DNA of 64,000 nt from Piezodorus guildinii (Eukaryota > Arthropoda > Insecta > Hemiptera > Pentatomidae). The position numbers and the translations under genes were made by a program. Location of the stretch: positions 85,548,021-85,612,020 of the forward strand of contig CM041297.1 of NCBI GenBank assembly GCA_023052935.1, written 5' to 3'. The notes under the pieces are model-generated. The model saw only the letters and a list, made by a program, of their open reading frames with translations, did no database searches and was not told the origin of the DNA. This document shows positions 34,466 through 47,105 of this stretch, piece by piece. The stretch's first letter is position 1. Every line of letters begins with the position of its first letter.

Positions 34466-35154
34466 ATTTTGGATATTCAACAGAACGCTTTAAGGGTCCC
34501 TAAAATTATCATTTAAACATTCTCGCTATCTATTTAATCATCGAAACGACAGTTATAAATATTAGAGGAGGCTATTGATGAAAGCGACACTGATTTAAAA
34601 GGAGTTCCGGCAATAGATCAGCCCCACTGACCGGCTCCAGCGCGGCATCGGTGACAAAACGACCTCCCTCATGGCTAATAATTCCTGCAAATTTACGAGT
34701 TTCCAGGGCTCACTCACAATATAACTCGCTGAGTTATTGCCAGGAGTCCTCATCATTCAGCCTGCTGATGATTGGGGGTTTTTGTTAGCGCTTCTCAATG
34801 CACACAATGCCTTTGTTTATTAATTGAATAAAATCAATCGGGAAACTGCCCTAGGCGTGTGAAGGTAACGAAATCGGTTAGAACAGTTAGAAAAATCGCA
34901 TGACTGGATAATATCAACAGCAATGTTTTAATCATTTATACATCATCAAAACAGAAAAAGATAAGGGTAGATCAAAAACGAAGGAGAAAAGCACCATAGA
35001 TACAGATCGTTCCAGAAACATCCAAATACTAATTGTTGGAATTTAAAAGATATTTTTAGTTTCTTTTCTTTTTTAATTTTTTCGGAAGTTTTTCTTAATA
35101 TAAATACTTAAAAGAGTTTGACATTGACTTCCATTTCTCACTTTATTTCATAAG
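34466..35154. other. Unique sequence; GC-richer block at 34560-34880
   Basis: The block has balanced base composition and no repeat hallmarks or open frame. In an otherwise AT-rich, repeat-filled region this pattern is compatible with a conserved cis-regulatory element, but no comparison can be made here. Confidence 0.3.
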
Positions 35155-35210
35155 CTTTTCATATTTGTCGACGTTTCGGGGCTGTTTCCCCATTTTCAAG
35201 ACTTATTTTT
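35155..35210 (-). repeat. Solo hammerhead-like / Penelope-type motif
   Basis: The minus strand reads 'gtcttgaaaatgggg', then 'aaacagCCCCGAAACGTCGACA'. There is a stem of GGGG/CCCC and an intact GAAACGTC, but the CTGANGA box is replaced by CTTGAAAA. No inverted partner arm is present. Confidence 0.45.
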
Positions 35211-35347
35211 TTCATTATATAATTGCTATTTTATATATCACCCATCATTTTATTTCATAGCACACTGCTATTTGTCCTTATTGGTGTTCATTGGCTCACT
35301 GTTTCTATTATTTTTCTATTTTGTTAAATTCCACTAAGCTATAAAAG

Positions 35348-36066
35348 AAATATATATTAAGGGAAAGTTTCGAGATCGTGAAAATTTTCAAATTCCAGTT
35401 TTCAACGGAAATACACGTTTTTAGAATCGCTTGAGCCAAAATAACCAGTTCGCGCAAAAAGGTGTGTGTATGTGTGGCAAGTCTAGCAAGAAAACGATAA
35501 GTCTTACAAAACTTAAATTTTATATGTAAGAAAACTATACGCCCTAGATATTACAGCAACGTTTTAATCAAAATCGGCAGACCAGAACCCCCTTATACCA
35601 CACATTTTGCACCTTTGTACAATTTTCTCAAAAACGGCTCAAACAATTTTGATTAAGCTAGCTATTTCACAGTCAAATTTGATGGGCCCTAATATCATAA
35701 AGGTTTCATTGTGATTGGAAAAATTGGACAGGATTTAAATGCCGATATTTTAAATTTTCTTCTTCTAAAGTCTCTTTAATTTTTTTAAATAAAAAAAAAA
35801 TAACCATATCATCTTATTAGCATTGATGACGAACAGCTAAATATACATGTTGGAACGAATTTGATGACCAACTAAAGAATAAAGTAGGAAACATATAGTT
35901 TTAGGTATATTGAGTTTTATTGATAATATGAACAGAAATAATATAGAGGTATAATATACCGTTAGAAAGATAAAGAATTTAGAAAAAATATTATCTTATG
36001 TACAAAGTAGTAAGAAGTAATGTTAAGTGACGATTAGGGCGTAAACTTATTGCTGATTGATATGCG
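35348..36066 (-). mobile_element. R800 repeat copy
   Basis: The left end is the inverse 3' region ('taagggaaagtttcgagatc', 'gtgaaaattttcaaattcc'). Then come 'cgcgcaaaaaggtgtgtg', 'gatattacagcaacgtttt', 'accgttagaaagataaag' and 'gatgatatgg'-like sequence. The 5' terminal motif is lost near 36066. Confidence 0.75.
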
Positions 36067-39000
36067 TGAATATTTAATATTTTTAAATTGTATAATCATA
36101 ATCAATTGAATAATTATTTGCACTTATAATTAAATATAATTAATAAAATAATTAAATAAAAGTCTGATTCAACATATTGTAGAATACACAAAAAAATAAA
36201 ATAAAATAACTGAATGAGGTTAACATTATTAATTTATTAACTTGTATTAATTTATACTTTACCTGAAAAGTTGGAAAATTAATGTATGATGTATTAATAA
36301 GTACATATAAATTTATATATGTATAAATAATTATTTGATATTAATAGTGTAATATAGTATGCATATACTCAGAGAAAATTTTGCAGGTTTTGATTATTCA
36401 GACTCTTTCCGTTTCAGTTGAAAACCGATATAACTAATATATAAATATATATACTATAGGAAATAGAGAGATAAATCCAGAACTGTATTGTCTATTCAAC
36501 ATCGTTACAACAAACGTTCAAAAGGATATGGCAAGATAAAATGTATAAGGTAATCAATAAATTAAAAAACTCACCATAAAGGTCCTTAGAGGTTTGGTAG
36601 CCCATTATTCTGGCTGCATTGCAAAATAATTCTTACGAAAACTCAGAAAGAGCAATCAACTAATGACAACGGACGGCTAGGGTGAACTTATCATGCAGAT
36701 ATGGATGGGAGGGATGAGGGAGTGAGGAGGGAGAGAGGGAGAGAGAGGAGGGTGTAGGGTATACATGAAACCGAATCGATGCATCTCCCCTTTTCAAAAC
36801 AAACGGGATGCTTATCCGATCCTACACCAATTTCGTTTACAGCTTCCTAGGAATGATTTACATGCAACCAATCCAACCAACATGTTTTTATTAAGCTATA
36901 AAATATCTTGGGAAAATATCAACGATGTAATCTGATAACAGATATTTTTACAATCTTATAACCGCGGTATTTTTGTAATATTTTAAAATAAAGAAAATTC
37001 TTAATTATTTCTGAGTTACAGAATTACTTATGAAATATATTAAATGAAATTCTATAAAAAAATATCAAACTATATCAGAATCAAAATTATAGTTAAGAGG
37101 TAACAGGAGTTTCGAAAAACAAGGCCTTTAGTCGCTAAAATACCAACAAACAACTAAAAATTGAAAATGAAACATAATGAGTGCAATCGACATTGGTATT
37201 TTCAAATACTTGGTATTTTCAAATAATTAGGGTAAACTCCTAAACGTCGAAATTAATTGGAATATTTTAATAATAAATGTATGACAATGGATGAAGTATT
37301 TATTTCAAATAAAATTTAATATATTTGAGGTTTCTTCCGAGAAATAGAAAAGAAGGAACATTGCACTTATGTTGCTTTGATGCAAGGTACTCAACGCAAA
37401 ACGAAATTTTCGAGCAATTTATATAAATATTTTCAAAATTAAGTATTGTAGGTTTATTACAGCACATCTAAGATAGTTCAATATTTTCAAAATGTGAAAT
37501 TTTAATAATTTGGCATGATTAAAAATTTATATGTTTAATCATAGGACCCAAAAGCGTAAATTTGTGACTGAATTAAAACTTCGTTACAAAAGAACTTTTA
37601 TAGCTCATATCTATTAAAATTTTAATTAAATAGATTTAAAAAAAAAAAATTAAAACGTATCATCTCAGAAAAGATTATGCCTATCTGTTGGAGTCAAAAA
37701 ATGGTTAATTGCATCTAGATAAAAAATATTTGAATATTTCTACCGACGTATGGATACCGCACACACTTTAGAAAATAGGGGAAAGAAAAATACATACGAA
37801 ATTCCGTTGTCTTGTGCTTATACCTCCAATAAGCACTAGGATTTTTTCTTTTACACTTCAAAAACTCGTAGAACCTCAGAGAAACCGACTTACTTAAGTT
37901 TTTCCAAATAGGGACTTCTTCACTAACTTTTTAACGGCCTTCTCGAAGGTTTAGTTCATGGATTAACTGTGATTGTAGAATTAATACTTATATGATGAAT
38001 TTAGATTGTACGAAATTATTTAACCACTGTTCACAGAGGAATACATACGATTATATAAAGCGCCTAATATGGTAGATTACATAAAACTACCCGAATACCA
38101 TGTTCTGTAGAACGCACCATAGTATACAATGACAACGGTGCTAACAAGCGATTACCACACTTTTCTCTCGGACCTCTTTCCATTTTCATAGCTTTTTCCA
38201 GGGAATATTTTCCGAGGAAACCGTATTTTCTTTTTCTTACCTAACCTCGGCATGATAGAAATTTCACAGTCGCCAGATTGAATGGGGTTGATGTTACAAT
38301 GAAGACTTGTTTCCTGTTTTTATATAATGAGCCTAAATTATCTATTTTAATTTATCTGGCATCCATGCATTAAGAACTCGATTCCATTATAAGTCATGTA
38401 ATTATGGTGGATCATATTATAAATCTGAAGCATAAAGTGTTGTCTATGTTTATTCTCTTTGCGTAAAAACAAATAAATAGAGAAAAAACAACATGTTTAA
38501 GCCACCAATATCAGATTTGCTGGGGCATATCTAGTGTAGACTTGCATTTACGCAAACCTAACTTAAGGAAACTAAATATTGTGGGTCTGAAAAAATGAAT
38601 AATATAGGCTAAAAAAAAAATCTATTAATGGTAGTACGTGCAGTACACAATAATGATCTTAGTAAATAAATCATAAGCGATCCTTTACGCGCATATTTTA
38701 CATGTATAAATAAAAAAAAATGTAACAATTTTTAATATATGCGATTTAATGTAGGATGAATTGTGAAGTCGGTGCTCCACACTCCACACTCCATGTCCCG
38801 ATAGAAACGTAAGGTGTTCAGGTTGTTGTCAATCCCTTAATTCGGATTATATATATAATACGTAGTTCAATAAGATAGTGTCCACATACCTCTATTAAAG
38901 ACACCATTACGTTTAATATTGTAATTTTGTAAATTTAAAAAAATGTATAATATTTCAGTAGAAGAGTAAATTACGATCCTGAATAATCATTGTTTTTGTA

Positions 39001-39819
39001 ATAGTAATGTCGTCTTATAATTACATGGATACGAAAACAATAAATTCTTTAAATATCCCTTGAACATTTTTGCCTATGTAATGACTGAATCTGAACCTTT
39101 ATAAAACTTATACATATTATACGTACACACATACATATATTAAAAAAAAAAAAAGTTTATGAGTATTATTTTTAGAACCATCGGAAGTTCTGAATGATAG
39201 TCGCTCATAATTAATATCGGATTTTTATGGTAAAAAAAAATAAATAAAAAAAAAGGATTTTTTTTTATTTATAAAAAAAAAACATATTTTATTGGAAGGA
39301 TAATTTAATATCAAGAACCCGCAATAATGATGAGAGAGGATGAGCTTGGCTGAAATATTAATCTGAGGTTATATTACATGTTTTTTATAAAGGGAAACAA
39401 ATTGAACGGGGGAAATAGGAATTTTTAAATTAAATTCCAAGCAGCCGCAGAAAGCAATTCCAAGGAGAAGTAATTTGAACAGAATACACAAGAGCAGACT
39501 GTTTAATAAAAAAACTTCCTCTCTTTTGGGATATCCCCCTCCTTCCCCATTCCGACCTACTCTCAATAATAAGATTTTAACAACGCAGTAACGGTTCTGT
39601 CGTAGAAGTATGTTGTAACCTAACGTTTTATTCTATTGGAATATCTTTATAAATTCATTGATTTGCCGAAATTTTTTTGACAAAAACGTATCATGAATGT
39701 AACGCCATCTTCATCATATCCAAACAAAGAGATACGAAAATGGGGAATGAAAATATTTTTTTTGTTTATGTATTGTAATTTATTATTTAATATTACTCTC
39801 TTACTTGACAGACTGAAAC
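36067..39819. other. AT-rich non-coding DNA with one purine-rich tract
   Basis: A GA-rich tract at about 36705-36755 contains several GGG runs. The stretch 37650-38300 is AT-rich unique sequence. The frames 39369-39566 and 39693-39911 are not convincing (the latter ends in the LINE remnant below, out of frame). Confidence 0.45.
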
Positions 39820-40010
39820 TTTACTGTAAAAGTAGGAGACGTATATTCTGGTATGAAAAGTGTTCAAGCAGGAGTACCACAAGGCAGTGTACTGGGCCCA
39901 TTACTATTTAACATCTACACGTCAGACTTACCATAGAATGATCACAACTTACTACCCACTTTTGCTTAACATCAAAATCTAGTTGGATAAATATATAAAT
40001 ACAAAAATAT
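39820..40010 (+). pseudogene. Reverse transcriptase fragment (Jockey-like LINE)
   Basis: The frame from 39853 gives '[20 protein letters not shown]' followed by 'YTSDLP' and a stop at 39934-39936. '[19 protein letters not shown]' is the conserved RT block just before the catalytic Y/F-A-D-D motif of Jockey/R1-type LINEs. Downstream 'LLPTFA' and 'atatgctgattgg' are decayed traces of the FADD region. It is only a fragment. Confidence 0.85.
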
Positions 40011-41211
40011 CATTCTGATATGCTGATTGGCAGCATTATACTATAATATAGTTTAAACGCGAAAATTTCTAGAGATAAAAGGAACCTTGGAAAAAAACTT
40101 AGGCATATATGGCTAGATAAACGCACTTGTAAAACTTACATGAATAATGATATTAAATTTTAAAATATGTGTATAGTAAGTATGTAATATATAATGAAGT
40201 AAATAAATGTAAAATTTAAATGTTTTACATGACGATATAATAAGAATACAAGACTAAGCATAATTATGGAATTACATTATCTTCTTGACATTATTATAAG
40301 TTTATCTCTATCAAAATAATTTTTCCCAGACTATCAGATTATCCATAACAACAAGGATTTTGGTTGAGTTTGAGATTAACAGTGTTATTGTTAGCATTTG
40401 AGCAAAATTAATGGACAAAGTGGACTCTAAGTGTGTTAAAACCATATCAAAAGCCAACGCTCAAGGGGCGAAAGACTATTATTTTACATGGAAATATAAG
40501 ACAAAAGCTTATACAAACGAAGTTTGATGATTTTATTAACTTGATGATTGATTTAATCATACTTAATAGAAAAAATAAATAAACGCTTTTACTTGAACAT
40601 TATTTTTTTTCTATTTAACAGAGTTTGTGCAAATTCGCAATGTTTTTTAATTTGAAATTATACTAGGCTTCAGAGATGGGATAAATTTTAATTTCAATTA
40701 AAAGTTACTGCATGTAGGTACAGTTATTTAATAGAAAACAGGCGTTTTTCATTTCGCGTTCTATATTCATTAACCTACAGGATTTCACCATACATTTTTT
40801 TGTCATCAGGAATAAATTGTTCAGATAATTAAATTTTTTTAAACTTGATTTTACTGAAGTAAAAACCAATTTAAAAATTGAAAAGAAGCTTTCAATATTT
40901 TTATTTATTAATATTTTCAATCAAAAATTTTTCCGCAATCAATCATGAGAAATAAAATATCCACAAATAAAGTAATGTAATTAAATGATAAATAAATTAA
41001 ATGATTATAAATGATATTATTGGCCATTAAAAAACAAAACAACACTTTTTGGTTCATATTAATACTAACTTTACATTCATGGTTCTGTCTTTAAACTACG
41101 CAAATAAGACAAAGTTATATATAAAATATGATAATACAAGCAAAAAAATATTCGTGTACAGAAAAATGTAAAAAAATTAAGAAAACAATGTGATCTTTCG
41201 GTGTTTTTCCA
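40011..41211. other. AT-rich non-coding DNA
   Basis: The minus frame 40705-40920 has no recognisable similarity. Nothing else is seen. Confidence 0.45.
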
Positions 41212-41370
41212 GCCAAATTATACGATACACAATAAAAAGTATTATTAAAACTTTTAGGTAGCATTTGAATAAATATTTTCTAACCAAATTATCTAACACC
41301 ATTAAAATACATATGCATAATAAAATGTAGTGTTAAAATTTGTAAATAGCATTTAAATAAATATTAATAC
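41212..41370. repeat. Two-copy tandem duplication, about 75-80 bp
   Basis: 'ccaaattatacgatacac...gtagcatttgaataaatatt' (41213-41280) is repeated, diverged, as 'ccaaattatctaacacc...atagcatttaaataaatatt' (41284-41366), directly abutting the foldback element. Confidence 0.6.
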
Positions 41371-41581
41371 TGGAAGGAATTAGTCTAAACTAAATAATAG
41401 TTTCTAAATAACTAAATAGTTTCAACTATTTTATTGTTTGCCAACGTTTCGACCCCCATTGTAGGTCATCATCAGGGCGTGTTGTAGGCTTGGCCAGGAA
41501 ACGTTAGCAAACAATAAAATAGTTGAAACTATTTAGTTGTTTCATTTAATGACCGCCACCCGGATTAATTCCTTCCAATAA
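41371..41581. repeat. Foldback repeat with hammerhead-like core
   Basis: The arms 'ctggaaggaattagtc...aaatagtttcaactatttta...ttgtttgccaacg' and 'cgttagcaaacaataaaata...gttgaaactatttagttg...ggattaattccttcca' pair over most of the element. The centre carries 'ttgtaggtcatcatcagggc'. The outer ends 'tggaaggaatta' and 'taattccttcca' are exact complements. Confidence 0.85.
41440..41478 (-). ncRNA. Hammerhead-ribozyme-like core
   Basis: On the minus strand: GCC, CTGATGA (41475-41469), one extra T, stem II GACC...GGTC, GAAAC (41450-41446), GTT, GGC. Stem I (GCC/GGC) and stem II pair. The cleavage-site base would be U. All core bases are present apart from the extra base before stem II. Confidence 0.45.
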
Positions 41582-42384
41582 TTCTTAACGGTCAACTAAT
41601 TATATCCACAATAAATATTAACAGTACTTTTTTTATTCTATAATATATAATATTCTTATTATATTTATTATACATTTAGTATTTTGCTAGTACTGGTGAG
41701 GTTAAAATAATTTTGCTTTCATGTAGTTTAAAATTTAATTACATTTTAAAGGAGTACTTATAATTTTTCAGGAGATAGATAGCTTCTGAATTATTAAAAA
41801 ACCAAATTCTTCAAAGGCTTTAGATTTTTTTTTTCAAGCACTTAGAAGACAAGTGATCCCAAACCTAGACTAGACTGCACATCTAGACGGCAAGACAAAC
41901 CTTCGTTAAAAATTTCAGCATCCTATGTCTACTCATGTTTGAGATACTGCGATGACTAGAAAAATTAGGGTAAAGCGACTTTCTTTTATAATTATAGATG
42001 GTAATATCACTGATTATAATTATTTACCGAATATAATTATATATGTTTAGACATCAGAGGAGCTATGAGTTAGGGGGCACATAAGGGTTGAGGGTCGGAT
42101 GCCCCCGGAATTCCCTGCCAATGAATGTTAAAACAGCTTGCGGTGGCTTTACAGTTCCTGTTGAATTTAATTACACCATGTACTAAAATTAATTATGACA
42201 GGTCTTATTAATATTTACACTAGGAGGCAATAACTGCGGTCTTGGTTTTGGTTGCGTTATATCTTGCTGATAATTAGTCTCCTATTGAAATCCTGTAATA
42301 ATATAAAATTTCAGGCTTGAGGACGTAGATTAAGCTATAGCCTTTGATATCTAAAATAATAATACTAAATTAGTATTTATTACA
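41582..42384. other. Non-coding, nothing recognised
   Basis: AT-rich with a GC-richer patch at about 42050-42130. No feature is supported. Confidence 0.45.
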
Positions 42385-43068
42385 TAAATGAGGAAGTAAT
42401 TAAACAAAATGTTTTCTGGATAAAAGATTTAAAAGAACTGGCTGAAAAACATTATATTCCTATGGACATACAACTTAACTACAAAAATAGTTGGGCTGTA
42501 CTATTACAGGAATTTAGACAATCCTTAACAGATATTTATAGATCAAAATTTATACAATGGGTTTTAGTCTCAGAAAAATGTTTGTATAAAAAAACTCAAA
42601 TTGTGATTATGTGACGTAATATTAGTTTGATTCCAAATTAAATTTTAATGGGGCGAAATGCATATTTAAAGTTAGATGTGAATTATCATATCTGAACTAC
42701 AATAGATTTTGGTCAAATAACAATGAGGTATGCCCGCTTTGTAATAGAAGACAAGTAGAAAATACGTTCCATTTCCTTGCCACATGTCCCAGTTTGTGTG
42801 AACTTAAAATAATGTGCTTCGGGAAGAATTGTTTAGACTAGACATCGACGAAGAAATAAACTGTCTTAACGGCCAATCAGTGAGTGAGATTAGTTTTACT
42901 TATATTTTTACTTTTTACTTATATTGTTGTATAATTGAACAGGTCGGCTTCGGACCAGACGGTCTAAAAGACCATAGTTCTATTAATGTTTATTTTAATA
43001 AAATGTAAGATTGGTACATTTTTTTTGTGATATGCTCAAAAATAAAAAATAAAATAAAATAAAAAAAC
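42385..43068 (+). pseudogene. LINE ORF2 C-terminus with zinc-binding motif and A-rich tail, decayed
   Basis: Frames on the plus strand give 'KQNVFWIKDLKELAEKHYI', then, after shifts and stops, 'GAKCIFKVRCELSYLNYNRF', 'WSNNNEVCPLCNRRQVENTF' and 'HFLATCPSLCELK'. The C-x2-C-x11-H-x4-C spacing (about 42730-42792) is the zinc-binding tail found at the end of many LINE ORF2 proteins. A/T-rich 3' sequence ends in an 'aaaataaaataaaataaaaa' tail at about 43040-43066. It is a different family from the Jockey copies at 19372 and 45932. Confidence 0.7.
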
Positions 43069-43883
43069 AGTTATCTATCCATCTATATAATACTAAACTA
43101 AATAATCCTATGATATAAGTGGTCTTAAAACACTGAATAACAGTGTAGTGCGTCCTCAGATTAAAATAAACGCGTTTTCAAAAGGATATCTTTAAAAAGA
43201 TCTGCTCCCAATACTCAACTTTCACAAAGCTACCCTATTTATGATATTGAACGTTTTTAATAGACTTAGAAAAATTATATCTCCTATTCTCCCCTCCCCG
43301 AATAAACGAGAATTCGTATGTGGAGAATTAAATTCTCAAAACAACAAAAAAAGAATCTTTGAAATCTGTTTAGAAATAGCGGAGATATAGTGTTTTGAAC
43401 TTAGCAGTAGTTATTGGCCATTTTTCTTAAATTTGAATTGATAGTGTTGCTTGTACACCTTTCTTATAACTCTGTTATGAATTGCCTAAACAGCTACGGA
43501 AATTGTTATACTGATAATGAATAAACCATTTTATAATAATGATGGAATTTTTATAATGTTGAAAGAAAAAATACATAGTTTTTCATTATTTTTTTAGTTA
43601 CAATTGAAACTAAAATCTACAATATTCAGGCAAGTTCATTCGTAACTTTTTATTTTATATGTTTATTTCATTTTTCTAAAATCGTTAGTTTATCAGTGGT
43701 TATTTTATTTTTTCATTTATTTTTTTTTAAGTTATATTTTTTTTCCATTTGTTATTTAGGTTAACTTACTTTACTTTGTACATATGGAATGAATGAATTC
43801 TTTTAGCTCTAATACTTATTGTCCAAGATAATGGCAGATTGTATTATTTCTCAATAAAGCAATATAATAAAAAAAAAAAGAGT
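43069..43883 (+). other. Non-coding; possible LINE 3' end at 43780-43883
   Basis: The segment 43780-43883 ends 'tatttctcaataaagcaata' + 'taataaaaaaaaaaa', resembling the 3' UTR, polyadenylation signal and tail of a LINE. I see no coding part upstream. Confidence 0.35.
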
Positions 43884-45181
43884 TTCAGTGGTATATTCAC
43901 ATCTAAATTACTATTCTCATTACTAGAAAATATAATTACCCAGAAAAATAATTCGTCTCAAGTTTGTAAAAAAATCTTTCATATCTACTACACTTGAGAT
44001 CGATTATTTTTTTTCAAATGACAAAATTTAAGTAATTCCAGGGTACACCATTGTTTATACACGTACATGTTGATTATTTCAATGTCGATAAAATATACAT
44101 TGTATTAAATCCAAGTGAATCAGGATGATGTAACGAGTTTGATCAAAACCTTTTAAGCAGTTCTAGAAAAAAAAAAAAAAAAAAAAAAAAAGGCAAAACA
44201 TTGTAAAATTCAATTTGAAACATATATAATGTCTATATTTGTGAAAAGGGCGCCTTTTAATCATGACTGGGTTAGCTAGATTTAAGCAGTCTTAAAATGT
44301 TGAACATTATGATATTTTAAAGTACGACAAATATTTCCATAGGCTATTAATTATACGTGACACTACAAGTAAAAAGATTTCGGGAGAAAAAATCTATTTA
44401 AAAAAAAAAAAAAGTGATAATCGTTTAATGAGTTATAATTAGAAGTGTATTTTTGTACATACTTAAGGAATAAATAGCACTAACGTGTATTTAAAATGCA
44501 ATAGAAATACAATAATTTGCAAAATATATAAGGTTTTGGTGCACTTCTTTGACTTTCTGAGTGATTTTTATTTAGTTAGTAACTTAACAGTCAGGAAGCG
44601 TTCAGGTATGCCGGTTATGTGCAATTTGTTCGTTTTACACGGATAAAAAATGAATAAGTAAAAACCCATAAATTATGTAGGATTTCAAGAAGCAATGACT
44701 AATCTTCAGAGTCATCTCGGATTACGGCATTTGTCGAGTATCTTGCCCGTAAATTCAGCGAGGTATCTCCGATACTTCATCTCTCCCTTTACAAAGTCAT
44801 TAGTAACAGGCCATGTCTAAAACAAAACTTAAATTACGGAGATAAACGTTAGCCAATAAGAAAAGTCCTGATATGTGAGCCATCATCTCTAAGCACACAA
44901 CATTTGTATCCAGGTATTTGATTGGCTGCTATCCCCTTCCTAGGCCCATTACCATTAAATAATGACACTTATGTTCACGATGATGCAAGGCCTTAGTTCC
45001 CACGGATTCAGCTCTAATCCTTCATTCGTTGTCAGGTGTCTGGGTGTCGCCAATATAGTTTGATTCCGAATGGTGTGTTATTTTTACAGAAATTAAGAAT
45101 AAAGTCAGATTCTTTTTGAAAAACGTTTTACACTTCCCCATGGTTTTAGATGCAGAAGATTGGAATTATTGTACTATTTAA
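43884..45181. other. Non-coding; unique GC-richer block at 44690-45060
   Basis: A poly(A) run of about 25 bases lies at 44167-44191 without an attached element. The block 44690-45060 is balanced in composition and unique-looking, with CCAAT-type boxes ('gccaataag', 'gattggctg'). It is a possible regulatory segment but unproven. Confidence 0.3.
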
Positions 45182-45365
45182 ACTGGGATAGAAATTTTTA
45201 AAGGGAGTAAAAAATCCTTGGTGATGGCATCCGTAAAAACCCGAACCTTTGCGATGGTCACATACTTCTTAAAGATTTCTATCCTGATTGTACCTGGATA
45301 GGCAAAATCTAGGGCATCGCCCGATTAGCCATAGCAGCATAAAAGTGACTTTCAATAAATAAACA
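45182..45365 (+). mobile_element. tRNA-derived SINE, family 2, head-truncated
   Basis: The body 'gggagtaaaaaatccttgg', 'cgaacctttgcgatggtca', 'agatttctatcctgatt' and 'catcgcccgattagccata', and the tail 'caataaataaaca', match the family. The tRNA-like head is missing. Confidence 0.65.
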
Positions 45366-45931
45366 ATAATTCTTTCATGTATAAATGGCTAATTAATTTA
45401 TTAGTTTACCTTGATTTATCATTTCAAAGTACAGGATTTGTTACGAAAATATAATTAAATGTTAATTATGGTCGTATCATACTTCACATTTCCTTACCTC
45501 TTTATTATGCTTTTGGAAATTAAAATTCACCCTTCTCTTCCCGTGTGCCACAAAACTATTTCTCTTTCTTTAATTTTTTTTTTTTTTTTTAATTCAGGAA
45601 GTAAAGTGTAAAAGGTTGAGGCCGCGGGGGTGTGTGGCATACCACGTTCAGACCAGAAACGCCGATCAAAGTCATTCAGGGACAAAGTGGTTTTTGAAAA
45701 AAATAAAATCCTGGATTTTTTCTAATATAAAAATTTATTGTATAACAGGTAAAAGGTATAAAAAAATATATTGCTGAGTGTAATCTGATCAGATTTCATA
45801 CTTATGACCTACGGGATTTTATTTTTGATTGAAATAATATTGTTTTAAGATAAATAGTTATACCTATTCATTTCCATAAACTGTTTCATAAAGTATGAAC
45901 TTTCGAGTAATCTAGGCTCTCCAATGGCTTA
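45366..45931. other. Non-coding, nothing recognised
   Basis: A T-run lies at about 45570-45590 and a GC-richer patch at 45600-45690. No feature is supported. Confidence 0.45.
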
Positions 45932-46602
45932 CTGGATCAGGAACAAAAAACTGGATCATTGCTGCAGACTCTAGGAGTGTATTGGAAGCCCTTGGAAATA
46001 TGTCGTGGCCCACTAATTCCATCATCAGGGAAATATTGAACGCTTGGTGGGATCTTAAAAATAAAGGCATAACCGTAGTCTTTATCTGGGTTCCAGCACA
46101 TTGTGGTATTCCAGGCAACGAAGAAGCAGACAGAGCCGCCAACTTGGCCAGACAAGGCAACACATCTGAAAGCACGGTACTGGAAGAACTCACAGTAGAA
46201 GACTGGATCAGAAAATTGAGGAAAAATCTCTTCAAAACCTGGGAAACAACGTGGATAACAGGACAACATAAACTGTTGGATATAAAAAGAGACACCAAAA
46301 AATGGACCACGAGCACGAGGATTTCTAGAAAAGAGGAAATCATTTTATGCCGGCTCCGTATAGGACATTGTCAGTTTACCCACGGTTACCTTATGAGAAA
46401 TCTGCATGCACCCACCTGCGAATATTGCGATAATGTTCCAAAAACTATTCAACATCTATTATTAGATTGTCCCCTTTTCGAAACATCAAGACGTAATATT
46501 AAACTAACAGGAACCCTAAAAGATATATTGAATGATGATGAAGACAAGGTAAAAAAATTACTGAATTATTTAAAAGAAATCAAGTATTACAACCAAATAT
46601 AG
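45932..46602 (+). CDS. LINE ORF2 C-terminal fragment: RNase H domain and zinc-binding tail, intact frame
   Basis: The open frame encodes the second half of an RNase H domain, which removes RNA from the RNA-DNA hybrid during retrotransposition. The frame enters as 'WLTGSGTKNWIIAADSRSVL', where the Asp of 'AADS' fits the third catalytic acid. It then gives 'FIWVPAHCGIPGNEEADRAA', with the conserved His and last catalytic Asp. After a basic linker comes 'CRLRIGHCQFTHG' and the zinc-binding 'CEYCDNVPKTIQHLLLDC' (C-x2-C-x8-H-x4-C), typical of Jockey/R1-type LINEs. The first internal Met is at 45982, but this is not a natural start because the copy is truncated. No stop or frameshift in over 220 codons suggests recent insertion. 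The first two catalytic acids, the RT and the endonuclease are absent, so it cannot function alone. Confidence 0.9.
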
Positions 46603-46666
46603 AAAAACACAGTTGCCAATGACCCTGTAGAGTAGAGGCATATAACAAAAAAAAAAAAAAAAAAAA
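45932..46666 (+). mobile_element. Young 5'-truncated LINE with poly(A) tail
   Basis: The insertion begins within the RNase H region of ORF2 (about 45925-45935, just after an in-frame stop at 45913). It keeps the ORF2 stop at 46600-46602 and a short 3' UTR, and ends in a 20-base A-run at 46647-46666. No clear target-site duplication was found by eye. Confidence 0.85.
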
Positions 46667-46751
46667 GCAGATAATATTTTTGTATAAATTAAAAATGGAT
46701 AAAACAAAGTCTAACAAAAAATAAAAATAAACGAATAAAGGGAAAAAATCT

Positions 46752-46945
46752 ACATTATAAGCCCGTTAAATTTTACATCAATTTAGAGAGTTTAACCAAA
46801 ATCGTTAGAGCCGTTTTTGAGAAAATCGTAAAAAGGTGCAAAATGCATGGTAAAAAGTGGCTCTTCTGGTTGTGTAAAATATGAAATTTCAGTTTCTTAC
46901 GACTTTTCGTTTTTGGGCTAGACTTATCACACGCACACAGAATTT
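46752..46945 (+). mobile_element. R800 repeat, internal fragment
   Basis: Matches the middle to distal part of R800: 'attttacatcaatttagaga', 'ttagagccgtttttgagaaa', 'gtgcaaaatgcatggtaaaa', 'agtggctcttctggtt' and 'ttatcacacgcacacag'. Both termini are missing. Confidence 0.75.
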
Positions 46946-46984
46946 AAAAAAAAATAAGTTCAGAGCTATGGTATTTTAATAGTT

Positions 46985-47105
46985 TAATTCTTTTATTTAC
47001 AGCTATATTACTGTAAGACTCTAAAGTCCATTTTGATTCATTGTAATATTATTCTGAAGGGATTTGTTCAAGAATAAATAAAGAATTCTTGTTATTATTA
47101 TACGT
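46985..47105 (+). mobile_element. LINE 3' end of the 'attctgaaggg...aataaataaagaatt' family
   Basis: 'ctgtaagactctaaagtcc', 'aatattattctgaagggatt' and 'aataaataaagaattcttg', then ATT repeats. It matches 21010-21145 and 58925-59035. Confidence 0.55.

Noticed and set aside
45912..46343. Minus-strand frames of 110-143 residues opposite the LINE RNase H
   Set aside because: Antisense shadows of the well-supported plus-strand RNase H frame.
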